Source: Dehalococcoides mccartyi (GTDB taxonomy: Bacteria; Chloroflexota; Dehalococcoidia; UBA2979). Taken from it: DNA of 64,000 nucleotides. Below the pieces are notes generated by a model, which was not told the DNA's origin, did no database searches, and saw only the letters and a program-made list of their open reading frames with translations. The stretch lies in NCBI GenBank assembly GCA_945865925.1, contig CAMBFG010000001.1:1-64000 (forward strand), written 5' to 3'. This document shows positions 34,399 to 44,008 of the stretch, piece after piece (position 1 is the first letter of the stretch; the number at the start of each line of letters is the position of its first letter). The position numbers and the translations under genes were made by a program.

Positions 34399-34986
34399 TC
34401 AAGTCAGATTCGCAACGGCCTCGTCCCACCGATTTTGCATGACTACCGTCTCGAGGGGTGGGCGGTGGTTTGGCCCATACCGCCGGTCGGGCCATCCGAG
34501 GGGCACGATAGCCGCCGCCTCCCAGCCCTCCGGAATTCCCAGAATCTCGTGGAACCGGTCGCGCTGCAGCCGGAACAGCGTCGTCATCACCGTCCCGAGG
34601 CCCAGCGAGCGCGCTCGGAGCATCAAATTTTGCACAGCCGGGTAGATCGAGGCCCCCGTGGCGATGTTCGGGCGTCCCTGGACGCCGATGCAACACACGA
34701 TCAGTACTGGTACCTGTGTCCACGGCTGACGTCCGTCGGCGCGGTCGGGAGCGCCCGCGCCGTACACCTGCAGGAAGCATTCCTCGTAGACCTCGGACAT
34801 GACGGCTTTCTGTGCCGGATCGCGCACCACGATGAACCGCCAGGGCTGCGCGTTCTGCGAGGACGGCGCGTGCGTCGCGGCGCGAAGCACTTCGGAGACG
34901 ATCGAGTCATCCACTGGGATGTCCGCGAACGCACGCACGGCACGCTGGTGCTCGAAGAGCGAGGCCACGTCGTTGATCGGCTGCAT
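34399..34986 (-). CDS. nitroreductase family protein
   Basis: 195 aa with GGGAGA before ATG 34986. The FMN-binding start HQRAVRAFADIPVDD, APSSQNAQPWRFIVV and the C-terminal GLGTVMTTLF / PLGWPDRRYGP motifs are those of the nitroreductase/BluB-like fold. It reduces nitro compounds or other acceptors with NAD(P)H. Downstream of mutS2 by 30 nt on the same strand, so it may be co-transcribed with selA-mutS2. Confidence 0.9.
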   Translation of the reverse strand: MQPINDVASLFEHQRAVRAFADIPVDDSIVSEVLRAATHAPSSQNAQPWRFIVVRDPAQKAVMSEVYEECFLQVYGAGAPDRADGRQPWTQVPVLIVCCIGVQGRPNIATGASIYPAVQNLMLRARSLGLGTVMTTLFRLQRDRFHEILGIPEGWEAAAIVPLGWPDRRYGPNHRPPLETVVMQNRWDEAVANLT

Positions 34987-35016
34987 CCATGTCTCCCTGC
35001 TGCGGAACCTGCTCGC

Positions 35017-37407
35017 CTAAGCGCCTTCGAGGTAGGCGATGGTCACGCCCTCGCCGCCCTCGGGCTGTGGCGCGGTCTCGAACTTCGTGACGAGTGGGTG
35101 TTTGCCCAACGAGTCGCGTAGTACGCGACGCAGGGTACCGGTGCCCTTGCCATGGATGATCCGTACGCGGCCGCGTCCGGAGCGCGCGGCGTCGTCCAGG
35201 AACTGGTCTACCAGCGGTAGCGCCTCGTCCACGGTGCGCCCGCGCATATCGATCTCGACCGGCGCAGGTGGGGCGGCGCTCACGCCCATCCGCCCGAGCA
35301 CGACCCGGTGTGCCTCGTCCGGGATCTCGGTGCGCTCGACCTGTTCCATGCGCACGCGGGTTCGGAGCGCGCCCAGTTGCACCTCGAACTCTCCGTCGTC
35401 GCTCGGGTCGGTGAGTGCCTCACCGGGCTGGGAGATCCCGCGCAGCCACACGATCGTGCCAGCCTCCACGAAGAGATCACCGCGCGCCATCGGCTCCGGA
35501 CGCGTCTCGGGCAGCGCCTCGACCTCGCGCGCTGGGATCGGCTCCACGCGGGCCACTGCGCCCCGCACCCGCTCGAGGTCGGCCTTCGCCTGTTCCAGAC
35601 GGGCGGACTCGACCTCGCGACGTGTGCGGTCGACCAGGCGTTCCACCTCGCGCAGTTGCCGGCGAGCGCGCTGTCGGGTCTCTTCGCGCACGTGCGTGAG
35701 GTCGTCCCGTGTCTCCCGGATCTGTCGTTCGAGGTCGGTGCGGAGTGTCTCGGCGATCGCGGCGTCCGAGGCGGCACGTTCGGCGCGCTCCTCGGCGGTC
35801 GTCAGTTGCGCGCGCAGGTCGCCGAGCAGCGACTCCATCTCACGCGTCTCGCTCGACAGCCCCGCGCGCGCCCGCGCGATCACGTCCGCCGGCATCCCGA
35901 GGTTGCTCGCGATCGCGAGGGCGTTCGACTGGCCGGGGAGCCCGATCGTCAAGCGGTAGGTCGGACGCAGCGTCTCGAGGTTGAACTCGACGGACGCGTT
36001 GCGGACGCGCGGCGTCTGGTGCGCGTACACCTTCAACTCAGAGTGGTGCGTCGTCGCGATCAGCGCAGCCCCCTGAGACACGAGCCGCTCCACGATCGCG
36101 ATGCCCAGCACGGCGCCTTCGGTCGGGTCGGTACCCGCACCCATCTCGTCGAGGAGCACCAGCGAGCCCGCCTGCGCGCGTTCGATGATGTCGATGATCG
36201 CAGTGATGTGGCCGGAGAACGTCGACAGCGACTGTTCGATCGATTGTTCATCGCCGATGTCGGCGAAGACTGCGGAGTAGACCGGGATTTGCGAGCCCGG
36301 GCCTGCGGGCACGGGCAGCCCGGTGAGCGCCATCAGGCACAGCAGCCCGGCCGTCTTCAGCGCCACCGTCTTCCCACCCGTGTTCGGTCCCGTGATCAGC
36401 AGCGCGTCGAAGTCGCCTCCCACGCGGATCGAGGTCGGCACCACCGGCCCGTGCAGTAGCGGATGCCGCGCCTCCACCAGCCGGTACTCGGCAGGCGCAT
36501 CGACCAGCCACCGCTGGTTCGGCCCCTGCGTCGCGAGGTGGGTGGCATTGAGGGCGACGGCGAGCCGTCCCTTTGCCTGGGCCACGTCGAGGTGTGCGAG
36601 CCGTTCGACCGCGTCGTGCAGATCAGTGCCCTGCTCCCCGGTCGCCGTCGAGAGATCACGCAGGATGCGCTCGACCTCGTGCCGCTCCTGCACCTGCAGT
36701 TCACGCCACTGGTTGCCGAGTTCCACGACGGCCAGCGGCTCGACGTAAACCGTGGCGCCACTCGCCGACGTGTCATGGACGACTCCGCGGACGGCGCCTC
36801 GGAAGTCTGCCTTGACGGGGAGGACGTATCGCCCGTCACGCATCACCACGATGGAGTCCTGGAGGGCGTTGCGGATGCCCGAGGCGCCCGCGATCGCCTC
36901 CATCCGCGTCTTCAGACGGTCGTGCGCGGCAATCGCTTCACGCCGGATCTGTGCCAGTTCTGGACTCGCCGAGTCCCGCACGCCACCGCGGTCGTCGATG
37001 GCCTCCTCGATCAGCGTGCGCAGCGGCCCGAGTTCTCCGATCCCCGCCGCGACCCGAGCGAGGCGAGGGGCGTCCTCCTCCTGTCGCAGCACGACCCGCC
37101 GCGCGGTCATCGCCGCCCGTGCCAGCGAGGCGATATCCAGCAGTTCAGCCGGCGTCAGCACCGCGCCGCGTGCGGCTGCGTCCGCACGGTCACGCACCTC
37201 ACGTGCGCCGGCCAGCGGGATCGTGACCCCCAGCCGGTCGAGGGCGATCGCCTCCGCCGTCTCCTGTTGCCGAGCGCGCACGACCTCGATCTCACTCGAC
37301 GGGCGCAGCGCGAGTGCCGCCTCGCGCCCCGCCGAGAACGCGGTCTGGCTCGCCAGCCGTTCGAGGACGGCAGGCAATTCCAGGACGGCGACGGTCCTAT
37401 CGTCCAC
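35017..37407 (-). CDS. mutS2: endonuclease MutS2
   Basis: 796 aa from GTG 37407, which overlaps the end of selA by 11 nt; the open frame 77 codons further up is antisense-like noise inside selA. Core helical domain (1-300), ATPase with Walker A GPNTGGKT and DEMGAGTDPTEG, a long coiled coil (~510-640, many Arg/Glu), KOW-like segment, and C-terminal Smr nuclease: IDMRGRTVDEAL and HGKGTGTLRRVLR. MutS2 suppresses recombination and resolves collided ribosomes in Bacillus. It lacks the N-terminal mismatch domain of MutS. Confidence 0.95.
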   Translation of the reverse strand: MDDRTVAVLELPAVLERLASQTAFSAGREAALALRPSSEIEVVRARQQETAEAIALDRLGVTIPLAGAREVRDRADAAARGAVLTPAELLDIASLARAAMTARRVVLRQEEDAPRLARVAAGIGELGPLRTLIEEAIDDRGGVRDSASPELAQIRREAIAAHDRLKTRMEAIAGASGIRNALQDSIVVMRDGRYVLPVKADFRGAVRGVVHDTSASGATVYVEPLAVVELGNQWRELQVQERHEVERILRDLSTATGEQGTDLHDAVERLAHLDVAQAKGRLAVALNATHLATQGPNQRWLVDAPAEYRLVEARHPLLHGPVVPTSIRVGGDFDALLITGPNTGGKTVALKTAGLLCLMALTGLPVPAGPGSQIPVYSAVFADIGDEQSIEQSLSTFSGHITAIIDIIERAQAGSLVLLDEMGAGTDPTEGAVLGIAIVERLVSQGAALIATTHHSELKVYAHQTPRVRNASVEFNLETLRPTYRLTIGLPGQSNALAIASNLGMPADVIARARAGLSSETREMESLLGDLRAQLTTAEERAERAASDAAIAETLRTDLERQIRETRDDLTHVREETRQRARRQLREVERLVDRTRREVESARLEQAKADLERVRGAVARVEPIPAREVEALPETRPEPMARGDLFVEAGTIVWLRGISQPGEALTDPSDDGEFEVQLGALRTRVRMEQVERTEIPDEAHRVVLGRMGVSAAPPAPVEIDMRGRTVDEALPLVDQFLDDAARSGRGRVRIIHGKGTGTLRRVLRDSLGKHPLVTKFETAPQPEGGEGVTIAYLEGA

Positions 37408-38785
37408 GGTTGGCCTCGGTCGCTTCAGCCAGCAGGCGGACGAGGGTCGCCTTGACGTGTGCGTCCTCGATCGCGTCCACCGTCCGAGGGTCGAGCCAGA
37501 CGCGGCCCTCGTGGATGCGCGCGACGATCGGTGGGCTAGCCGCGCGCAGGGCCGCGGCGAATGCCTCCGCCCCCGAAGGCGCGTCGACTGCGCACGCGAA
37601 CGATGGCAGCGACTCACCGGGCAGCGACCCACCGCCAACGGTGGACTCGCACGCCTCGACGCTCGCGTGGCCGCTGCAAGCGTCAGCCCAGCCGCGCGCG
37701 CGGCCCTCGATGGTGTCCGCGGTGAGCGCGATCATGCGCCACACCGGCACCTCGCGCTCCGCCTCGCCTTTCGCGTAGTGATCGAGGGTCGCCGAGAGTG
37801 CGGCGATGCTCGCCTTGTCGATCCGCACGGCGCGCGCCAGCGGGTGTCGCCGCATCGCCTCGATGGCTTCGGTGCGGCCCACGGCAATTCCGGCCTGCGG
37901 CCCGCCGAGGAGTTTGTCGCCGGAGAACAGCACGATATCTGCCCCAGCGCGGACGGACTCTTGCACCATTGGCTCGTGAGCCAGCCCGTATGCGCGGGTA
38001 TCGAGGAGCGCGCCGCTGCCGAGGTCGTCGAGCAGCAGCAGCCCTCGCTCCCGCGCTAACGAGGCAAGGGCGGTGAGCGGGGCCTGCTCGGTGAATCCGA
38101 CCACTCTGAAGTTGGAAGAGTGGACGCGGAGGATCGCGGCGGTGCGCTCCGTGATCGCCTCGGCGTAGTCGCGGACGTAGGTGCGGTTCGTTGTGCCCAC
38201 CTCAACGAGGGTGGCACCGGACTGGCGCAGGACGTCCGGGATGCGGAACCCCCCGCCGATCTCGACGAGCTGCCCTCGGCTGATGATCACCTCGCGATCG
38301 CGGCAGAGCGCAGCCAGCGCGAGCAGGAGGGCGGAGGCATTGTTGTTCACCGCGATGCCCGCCTCGGCACCCGAAAGGAGACATAACACTCGGTCGAGAT
38401 GCGCGAACCGTGTCCCGCGCTCCCCTGCATCGAGGTCGAACTCCAGGTTGGAGTACCCCGCCGAAACGCGCTCGACGGCATCGAGGGCCGCCAGCGAGAG
38501 CGGGGCACGCCCCAGATTCGTGTGGATGATCACTCCGGTCGCGTTCACCACGCGCCGCAGGGAAGGCCGCAGCGCCTCGGCGCGGGCCAGGACCGCCTCG
38601 ATGACCGCCGGGCTATCGATGGGGGAGACGGCGATCGAGGCTCGGTAGGTCTCCAGCACCTCGCGCGCGATGCTGGCGACGGGCGCATGCCCCCGTTCGA
38701 CGGCGAGCGCCGCCACCCGAGGGTCCGCCAGGACACGGTCCACCGAGGGCAGGTCGTGGTAGGGGTTCGGGGCGGTGTCGTTCAC
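37397..38785 (-). CDS. selA: L-seryl-tRNA(Sec) selenium transferase
   Basis: 462 aa from GTG 38785. A start 27 codons further up (38866) would put the strong -10 TACAAT inside the gene, and 462 is the family length. N-terminal SelA domain (PSVDRVLADPRV), then a fold-type I PLP domain with VINTNLGRAPL-like motif TGVIIHTNLGRAPLS, and the PLP lysine in FSGDKLLGGPQAG. It converts Ser-tRNA(Sec) to Sec-tRNA(Sec) with selenophosphate. Its presence implies that this organism makes selenoproteins. No selB, selD or tRNA-Sec is in the window. mutS2 begins inside its 3' end. Confidence 0.93.
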   Translation of the reverse strand: MNDTAPNPYHDLPSVDRVLADPRVAALAVERGHAPVASIAREVLETYRASIAVSPIDSPAVIEAVLARAEALRPSLRRVVNATGVIIHTNLGRAPLSLAALDAVERVSAGYSNLEFDLDAGERGTRFAHLDRVLCLLSGAEAGIAVNNNASALLLALAALCRDREVIISRGQLVEIGGGFRIPDVLRQSGATLVEVGTTNRTYVRDYAEAITERTAAILRVHSSNFRVVGFTEQAPLTALASLARERGLLLLDDLGSGALLDTRAYGLAHEPMVQESVRAGADIVLFSGDKLLGGPQAGIAVGRTEAIEAMRRHPLARAVRIDKASIAALSATLDHYAKGEAEREVPVWRMIALTADTIEGRARGWADACSGHASVEACESTVGGGSLPGESLPSFACAVDAPSGAEAFAAALRAASPPIVARIHEGRVWLDPRTVDAIEDAHVKATLVRLLAEATEANRGR

Positions 38786-38849
38786 AGTGGATCCGGCTGA
38801 GCAGGCGAGTGGGGGGCGGCCCTCGAAACGCGCCCGGCGGCCCTCATCG

Positions 38850-38855
38850 ATTGTA
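38850..38855 (-). promoter_or_regulatory. -10 hexamer TACAAT of selA-mutS2
   Basis: Minus-strand TACAAT about 65 nt before the selA GTG. It supports the start at 38785 rather than 38866. Confidence 0.45.
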
Positions 38856-38916
38856 GGCGGGAGCACCGGAGCGCATCATGGGGGGCCCAGCAGTGCGGGT
38901 AGACGAATGTCGCTCG

Positions 38917-38944
38917 TTGACCGTACTGAAGTCGTCCGTAAGAC
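38917..38944 (+). promoter_or_regulatory. sigma-70-like promoter TTGACC-N16-TAAGAC
   Basis: A -35 TTGACC at 38917-38922 and -10 TAAGAC at 38939-38944, 16 nt apart, giving a leader of ~65 nt before the GTG at 39016. The leader ends with AAGGAG. Confidence 0.6.
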
Positions 38945-39015
38945 TCTGGCTGGGCGCTGTTGAGGCGCCCGTCATCGATCTCTGAAGCACCTCGTCTCTC
39001 TCAAGGAGCCCCATC

Positions 39016-40107
39016 GTGGTCAACCTGCGTATCCCCGGCCCCACTGCTGTACCCGATGAGGTCGCGCAGGCCGGCGCCGCTCCGATGATCAACCACCGCG
39101 GCCCGGAGTTCGCTGCCATGGCCGCGCGCACCACCGAGGGTGTCAAGAAGGTCTACCAGACCAAGAACGACGTGGTCACGCTCTCTGCCTCCGGCACCGG
39201 CGCGATGGAGGCCGCCGTCGTCAACCTGATGGCACCCGGCGAGGAAGTCCTCGTCGTCACGATCGGCGAGTTCGGCGACCGCTTCGTCAACCTCGTCCAG
39301 ACCTACGGCGGCAAACTGACCACGTTGAAGTTCGACCCCGGCATGGCCGCGGACGTCAACCAGATCGAGGACGCGCTCAAGAAGAACGCTGCGATCAAGA
39401 CCGTGTTCATCACGCACAACGAGACTTCGACCGGCGTGACGAACCCGATCCTTCCCGACCTCGCGAAGGTCGTGCATGCGAGCGACCGCTTGCTCGTGGT
39501 CGACGCGATCTCGTCGCTCTCCTCCGTGCCGGTGAAGACCGACGAGTGGGACCTGGACGTCGTGCTCTCCGGCTCGCAGAAGGGCTGGATGACCGCCCCC
39601 GGCCTCGCGTTTGTCTCGATGAACGACCGCGCGTGGGCGAAGGCCGCGGCAAACCCGCAGCCGAGGTTCTACTTCGACATCAAGCGTCACCAGGACTCCC
39701 TGAAGTCCGGCCAGACGCCGTGGACCCCTGCCGTCTCCGTCTGGTTCCAGTTGGACAAGTCGCTGGAGTTGATGCTGGCCGAGGGCCTCGACCAGATCTT
39801 CGCCCGTCACCACCGCCTTGCCAGCAAGGTGCGTAACGGCGCGAAGGCGATGGGCCTCAAGCTCCTCGCCGCTGAGGGCGTCGAGTCCGACACCGTCACC
39901 GCCATCCGCGTGCCCGAGGGCATGAACGGCGATGACATCATCAAGACCGCGATCACGGAGTACGACACCGTGTTCGCCGGCGGACAGGGTGCGCTGAAGG
40001 GGAAGATCATCCGCTTCGGCCACCTTGGCCACATGACCGACGGGGACATCGACGCCGGCCTGGATGCCCTGAAGGGCTCCCTGGCGAAGATGGGGTTCAA
40101 GGCCTAG
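39016..40107 (+). CDS. class V aminotransferase (alanine-glyoxylate / serine-pyruvate / phosphoserine type)
   Basis: 363 aa from GTG 39016 with AAGGAG upstream. PLP lysine Lys189 in SGSQKGWM; N-terminal LRIPGPTAVPDEV, and DAISSLSSVP before the lysine. The fold matches serine-pyruvate/alanine-glyoxylate aminotransferases. Because serA follows 71 nt downstream on the same strand, it most likely makes phosphoserine from 3-phosphohydroxypyruvate, as reported for class V enzymes paired with serA; the alternative is serine-glyoxylate exchange. Confidence 0.9.
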   Translation: MVNLRIPGPTAVPDEVAQAGAAPMINHRGPEFAAMAARTTEGVKKVYQTKNDVVTLSASGTGAMEAAVVNLMAPGEEVLVVTIGEFGDRFVNLVQTYGGKLTTLKFDPGMAADVNQIEDALKKNAAIKTVFITHNETSTGVTNPILPDLAKVVHASDRLLVVDAISSLSSVPVKTDEWDLDVVLSGSQKGWMTAPGLAFVSMNDRAWAKAAANPQPRFYFDIKRHQDSLKSGQTPWTPAVSVWFQLDKSLELMLAEGLDQIFARHHRLASKVRNGAKAMGLKLLAAEGVESDTVTAIRVPEGMNGDDIIKTAITEYDTVFAGGQGALKGKIIRFGHLGHMTDGDIDAGLDALKGSLAKMGFKA

Positions 40108-40178
40108 ACAGCGCACTGAAGACGCCCGCGGGGCGCCGCCCTGCGGACAGGGATACGCAGCAGGGTGGGGCGGTACTC

Positions 40179-41759
40179 GTGGCAAAGATCCTGATCGCGG
40201 ACTCCATCGCCAAGGAGGGGATCGACCTCCTCTCGCGTGACCACGAGGTCATCGTGAAGACCGGCCTCTCGGAGGACGCCCTCGTCGAGGCCGTCGCCGA
40301 CGTGCAGGCGCTCGTCGTCCGCAGCCAGACCACCGTCACGGCCCGCATCATCGCGGCCGCCCAACGCCTCGAGGTCATCGCTCGCGCCGGCGTCGGCGTC
40401 GACAACGTCGATGTGGACGCGGCCACCGCGCACGGCGTCGTCGTCGTGAACGCCCCGCTCGCGAACACCATCTCGACGGCGGAGCACGCCTTCGGCCTCA
40501 TGCTCGCGGTCGCGCGCAACATCCCGCAGGGGCAGTCCTCGCTGAAGGACGGCCGGTGGGAGCGCTCGAAGTTGCAGGGCGTCGAACTCGCCGGGAAGAC
40601 CCTCGGCATCGTCGGCCTTGGACGCATCGGCGCTGAGGTGGCGAGCCGGGCACGCGCCTTCCAGATGAAGGTGATCGCCTTCGACCCGTTCGTCTCCATG
40701 GAACGCGCCTCGGCACTCGGCATCGAGATGATGTCGCTGGACGAAGTGTTCGCGGAGGCGGACTTCGTCACGCTGCACACCACGCTGACGCCGGAGACGC
40801 GGGGGATGATCTCTGCCGAGCGCCTGGCGAAGGCGCGCAAGGGCATCCGCATCATCAACGCCGCCCGCGGCGCTCTCATCGACGAGCAGGCGCTGTACGA
40901 CGCCGTCGCCTCCGGCCATGTCGCAGGCGCGGGGATCGATGTGTTCTCCGAGGAGCCGGCCGTCGGCAACATCCTCACGACGCACGACAGGATCGTCGTC
41001 ACACCGCACCTCGCCGCCTCCACCAACGAGGCACAGGACCGCGCAGCCGTCGACGTCGCCGAGCAGGTGCTCGACATCCTCGGTGGCAAGGCGCCGCGCT
41101 TCCCCGTCAACGTCCCGACCGTCGGCGCCGAGTCGATGGCGATCATCGCCCCGTACATCGAGGCGGCCCGGGTCGCTGGTCGCGTCGCGATGCAACTCGC
41201 CGAGGGCCGTCTCGAAAAGGTGCGCATCGAGTACCGCGGCGAGGTCGGAAACCACGACGTCACGCCGCTGAAGTCTGCCGCCGTCGTCGGACTGCTGTAC
41301 GAGGCCACGGACGAGAAGATCTCTGCCGTGAACGCACTTTCCGTCGCGGAGCAGCGCGGCCTCCGTATCGAGGAGGAGAAGGGTGCGGCTCAGGAGCCCT
41401 ACGGCAGCCTCGTCACCGTCGCCGTCCACACTGACACTGGCGTCGAGCGCGTGAGCGCCACGCACACGGCCGCTGGCACCGCCATCGTGGCGATCAACGA
41501 CTACAGCGTGGACGTCCGAGGCGACTCCCAGACGCTCCTCGCCATCGAGAACGTCGACAAGCCGGGTTCGATCGGTCGGGTGGGCACGCTCATGGGGCAG
41601 CGCGGCGTGAACATCTCCTCGATGTCCGTCTCGCCGTCACCGGCCCAACACGGTCGCGCGCTGATGCTCCTGGGCGTCGACCGCTCGCTCGAGGTGGACG
41701 AACTCGCGCAGGTGCGGGCCCTCGACGGGATCGAGATGGCACGGCAGATCCGCCTGTAG
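40179..41759 (+). CDS. serA: D-3-phosphoglycerate dehydrogenase
   Basis: 526 aa, the long form. Substrate domain (1-100 and ~285-315), NAD domain with GLGRIGAEVASRARAF, catalytic Arg/Glu/His within NAARGALIDEQAL and TPHLAASTNEAQ, an ASB intervening domain (~320-450) and a C-terminal ACT domain (DKPGSIGRVGTLMGQRGVNI). Oxidises 3-phosphoglycerate in the first step of serine synthesis; the ACT domain suggests feedback by serine. The start is GTG 40179 behind a weak GGTGGGGCGG. Confidence 0.96.
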   Translation: MAKILIADSIAKEGIDLLSRDHEVIVKTGLSEDALVEAVADVQALVVRSQTTVTARIIAAAQRLEVIARAGVGVDNVDVDAATAHGVVVVNAPLANTISTAEHAFGLMLAVARNIPQGQSSLKDGRWERSKLQGVELAGKTLGIVGLGRIGAEVASRARAFQMKVIAFDPFVSMERASALGIEMMSLDEVFAEADFVTLHTTLTPETRGMISAERLAKARKGIRIINAARGALIDEQALYDAVASGHVAGAGIDVFSEEPAVGNILTTHDRIVVTPHLAASTNEAQDRAAVDVAEQVLDILGGKAPRFPVNVPTVGAESMAIIAPYIEAARVAGRVAMQLAEGRLEKVRIEYRGEVGNHDVTPLKSAAVVGLLYEATDEKISAVNALSVAEQRGLRIEEEKGAAQEPYGSLVTVAVHTDTGVERVSATHTAAGTAIVAINDYSVDVRGDSQTLLAIENVDKPGSIGRVGTLMGQRGVNISSMSVSPSPAQHGRALMLLGVDRSLEVDELAQVRALDGIEMARQIRL

Positions 41760-41773
41760 GCGGTGCCGTCCGA

Positions 41774-43063
41774 CTAGTCGAGCGGGTTGTAGACCATCCC
41801 CGTCGCCAGCTTCGGGTAGAAGTACGTCGTCTTCTGCGGCATCACCTCGCCGGCGTCCGCGACGTCCGTGATCTGCTGCGCGCGCGTCGCGTTCACCAGG
41901 AAGGCGAGGCGACACGCGCCACTCTCGACTGCCTCGTGCGCCTCGGCCACGCTCTCCGTGAACGCGACACGGTCGCCGCGCGTCATCACCGCACGGTCGA
42001 TGCCAAAGATCGGCGTCAGCACCGTCTCCGTCAGGATCAGCGCGTCGAGACGCTTCGAAGGCTGCGAGATCCCCTGCGGCATTGCGTTGTCGATCGCCTC
42101 CTGCGTCCGTGCTGTGAGCAGATGCACCGAGTGGGGGCCCTCGAGGCCGAGCACGGCAAAGGTTGTGGGGCCGAAGGCGTTCGCCTGCACGCGCGCCCAT
42201 GCCTCCTCGGCGGTACCGACCTGCTCGACGCGGTAGAGCGCGGACAGGCGGTCGAGGATCGCGTCAGGCAGCGGGTCGGCCTGCACCAGGCGGTGGATCG
42301 GCAGGATTACGAGCCCCGGGTCGTCCTGCGGGATCATCCCCATCAGCACGAAGTTCTCTGGTTCGTTCCCCGTCCAGCGCTTTCCTGCCTTCGCGGCGCA
42401 TTCGTCGCGGTAGTCGAGCGCGGTGTGCGTGCGGTGGTGACCGTCTGCGATGGTCACGTTCGAGGCGCCGACCACGGCCGTCAGCGACGCGACCTCTGCG
42501 GCGACAGCCACGGCCCACAGTCGATGTCGATCGCCGAGGGCGTCCGTCGCCTCGAAGGTGGGTTCGCGCTTCGCGATCTCCGCGAGGAGGTCGCGGGCGG
42601 TGCGCTGCGGGTCCAGGAACATGCCGAAGACGGGCGAGATGTTGGTGTGCGTCGCTTTGATCAGCGCCAAGCGGTCGGCGCGCGGCCCGGCGATCGTCGC
42701 CTCGTGCGGCCGCAGGATGCCCTCGTCCGGGCGGTGGAGGCGGCAGCGTGCGAAGAAGGCGCGCCGCGTCACCCATGTCCCATCGATGCGTGCTCGCTGT
42801 TCGTAGGCGTAATAGGCGGGCTTTGCGTCGCGGGTCAGGGCGCCGTCGCGCTGCCATGTGGCGAGTAGCGAGGCCGCGTTGCGGTACTTCGCCTCGCCGT
42901 CACCGGACGGATTTTCGAGGTGTGCGGCGTTGTACGGCGACCGCGCGTGCAGTGTCGCCACCGCCTCGGCACCCACCACGTCGTACGGCGGCGCGATGAC
43001 GTCGTCGCCGCGCACCTTGCGAGGGTCATAGCGCAGGCCACGGAAGGGTCGGATCTCGGTCAT
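41774..43063 (-). CDS. DUF1015 family protein
   Basis: 429 aa with GGAGG before ATG 43063. Starts EIRPFRGLRYDPRKVRGDDVIAPPYDVV, the DUF1015 signature, and has ADGHHRTHTALDYRDEC mid-chain with the conserved His pair, and TTYFYPKLATGMVYNPLD at the end. The family is widespread; a role as a kinase- or hydrolase-like enzyme in serine metabolism has been proposed for relatives. Here it lies beside serA but in the opposite direction (15-nt gap), so the link is only by neighbourhood. Confidence 0.92.
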   Translation of the reverse strand: MTEIRPFRGLRYDPRKVRGDDVIAPPYDVVGAEAVATLHARSPYNAAHLENPSGDGEAKYRNAASLLATWQRDGALTRDAKPAYYAYEQRARIDGTWVTRRAFFARCRLHRPDEGILRPHEATIAGPRADRLALIKATHTNISPVFGMFLDPQRTARDLLAEIAKREPTFEATDALGDRHRLWAVAVAAEVASLTAVVGASNVTIADGHHRTHTALDYRDECAAKAGKRWTGNEPENFVLMGMIPQDDPGLVILPIHRLVQADPLPDAILDRLSALYRVEQVGTAEEAWARVQANAFGPTTFAVLGLEGPHSVHLLTARTQEAIDNAMPQGISQPSKRLDALILTETVLTPIFGIDRAVMTRGDRVAFTESVAEAHEAVESGACRLAFLVNATRAQQITDVADAGEVMPQKTTYFYPKLATGMVYNPLD

Positions 43064-43154
43064 GGCGGCACCTCCGAGGCGGGAGTGGCGGCGGGGCGGT
43101 CAGGGCACGGCCGTATCGTCCTCGACCCCGGTCGCACGCGCCAGAGTCGGACGA

Positions 43155-43160
43155 TAGACT
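43155..43160 (+). promoter_or_regulatory. -10 hexamer TAGACT, leaderless start
   Basis: TAGACT ends 6 nt before the ATG of the HIT gene at 43167. Confidence 0.45.
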
Positions 43161-43166
43161 CGCCCG

Positions 43167-43490
43167 ATGCCTCGATACTGCGTGTTCTGCGAGATTGTGG
43201 CCGGGCGCGAGCCCGCCGAGGTGCTGCTGGAGACGGAGGACGTGATCGTCTTCCGGAACCGGTTGCGCTGGGTGCCGATCATGCTGCTCGCCGTGCCCAA
43301 GCGGCACATGACGCAGGCAGAACTCTGGGGCGACATGGGCCCGGTGGGTGCCGCCGCCGTGAAGGTGGCGCAGGAGCAGTGTCCCGGCGGCTACCGCTTC
43401 GTCTCCAACTCCGGCTACGACGGCATGCAGTCGCAGGACCACGCCCACGTCCACATCCTGGGCGGCACGTTCCTCGGCGAGTACGCCTGA
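43167..43490 (+). CDS. HIT-domain protein
   Basis: 107 aa. Triad DHAHVHILGG near the end and Cys pair CVFCEIVAG at the start, typical of HIT proteins with a zinc site. Shorter and more divergent than the HIT protein at 28826. Leaderless start. Confidence 0.9.
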   Translation: MPRYCVFCEIVAGREPAEVLLETEDVIVFRNRLRWVPIMLLAVPKRHMTQAELWGDMGPVGAAAVKVAQEQCPGGYRFVSNSGYDGMQSQDHAHVHILGGTFLGEYA

Positions 43491-43497
43491 TCGAGGT

Positions 43498-43899
43498 CTA
43501 AGCGTCTGGCTCGATGGCAGGCGCGCTCTTCTTCGGCGGCATCTGCACCAATGCGACCAGCGCGTTCTGCTCCGCGCGATTGCCGAGGCGCCAGCCGCCT
43601 CGACCGGTCGTCTCGCAGCGCAGGGTGTCGCCCACCTGGAGCGCCACCTCGGTGCCAGCGGAGTCCCACACGACGAGTTCGCCGGACAGCACCACGAGGA
43701 ACCCCGGCACCGCGCGATGCAGGCCCGGTCGCGCACCGACCTCGAAGCGCATCAGCATGACGCGGCTCGCGTCACCCATCGCCGCGCCACCCACCCCTTT
43801 GAACTCGCCCGGACCGTTCTCGAACGGCCACGCGAAGAGGTCCATCGGTTCGAGGTGTGTCTGGCCGCGCTCGTCGGCGGTCATGCGATAGCCGGCCAT
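43498..43899 (-). CDS. cupin-domain protein
   Basis: 133 aa with GGGAGCG before ATG 43899. The central part has the beta-strand pattern of a small cupin: MLMRFEVGARPGLHRAVPGFLVVLSGELVVWDSAG, then VALQVGDTLRCETTGRGGWR. Only one clear His is at a metal position, so metal binding is uncertain. It ends in a Lys/Pro tail. Converges with the HIT gene. Confidence 0.65.
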   Translation of the reverse strand: MAGYRMTADERGQTHLEPMDLFAWPFENGPGEFKGVGGAAMGDASRVMLMRFEVGARPGLHRAVPGFLVVLSGELVVWDSAGTEVALQVGDTLRCETTGRGGWRLGNRAEQNALVALVQMPPKKSAPAIEPDA

Positions 43900-44008
43900 C
43901 GACGCTCCCGGGCACTGCTGTGAGGCTCACGTGCTGCCCTCGAAGGTGGGGCCGCGCTAGTCTAGCCGTCACCCCACCGACATCCGACTGCACAGCAATC
44001 GAGGCCCC

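Noticed and set aside
39001-41465. Two long minus-strand frames opposite the aminotransferase and serA genes
   Set aside because: Both are antisense to genes with intact active sites; His/Asp/Arg/Val-rich composition typical of shadow frames.
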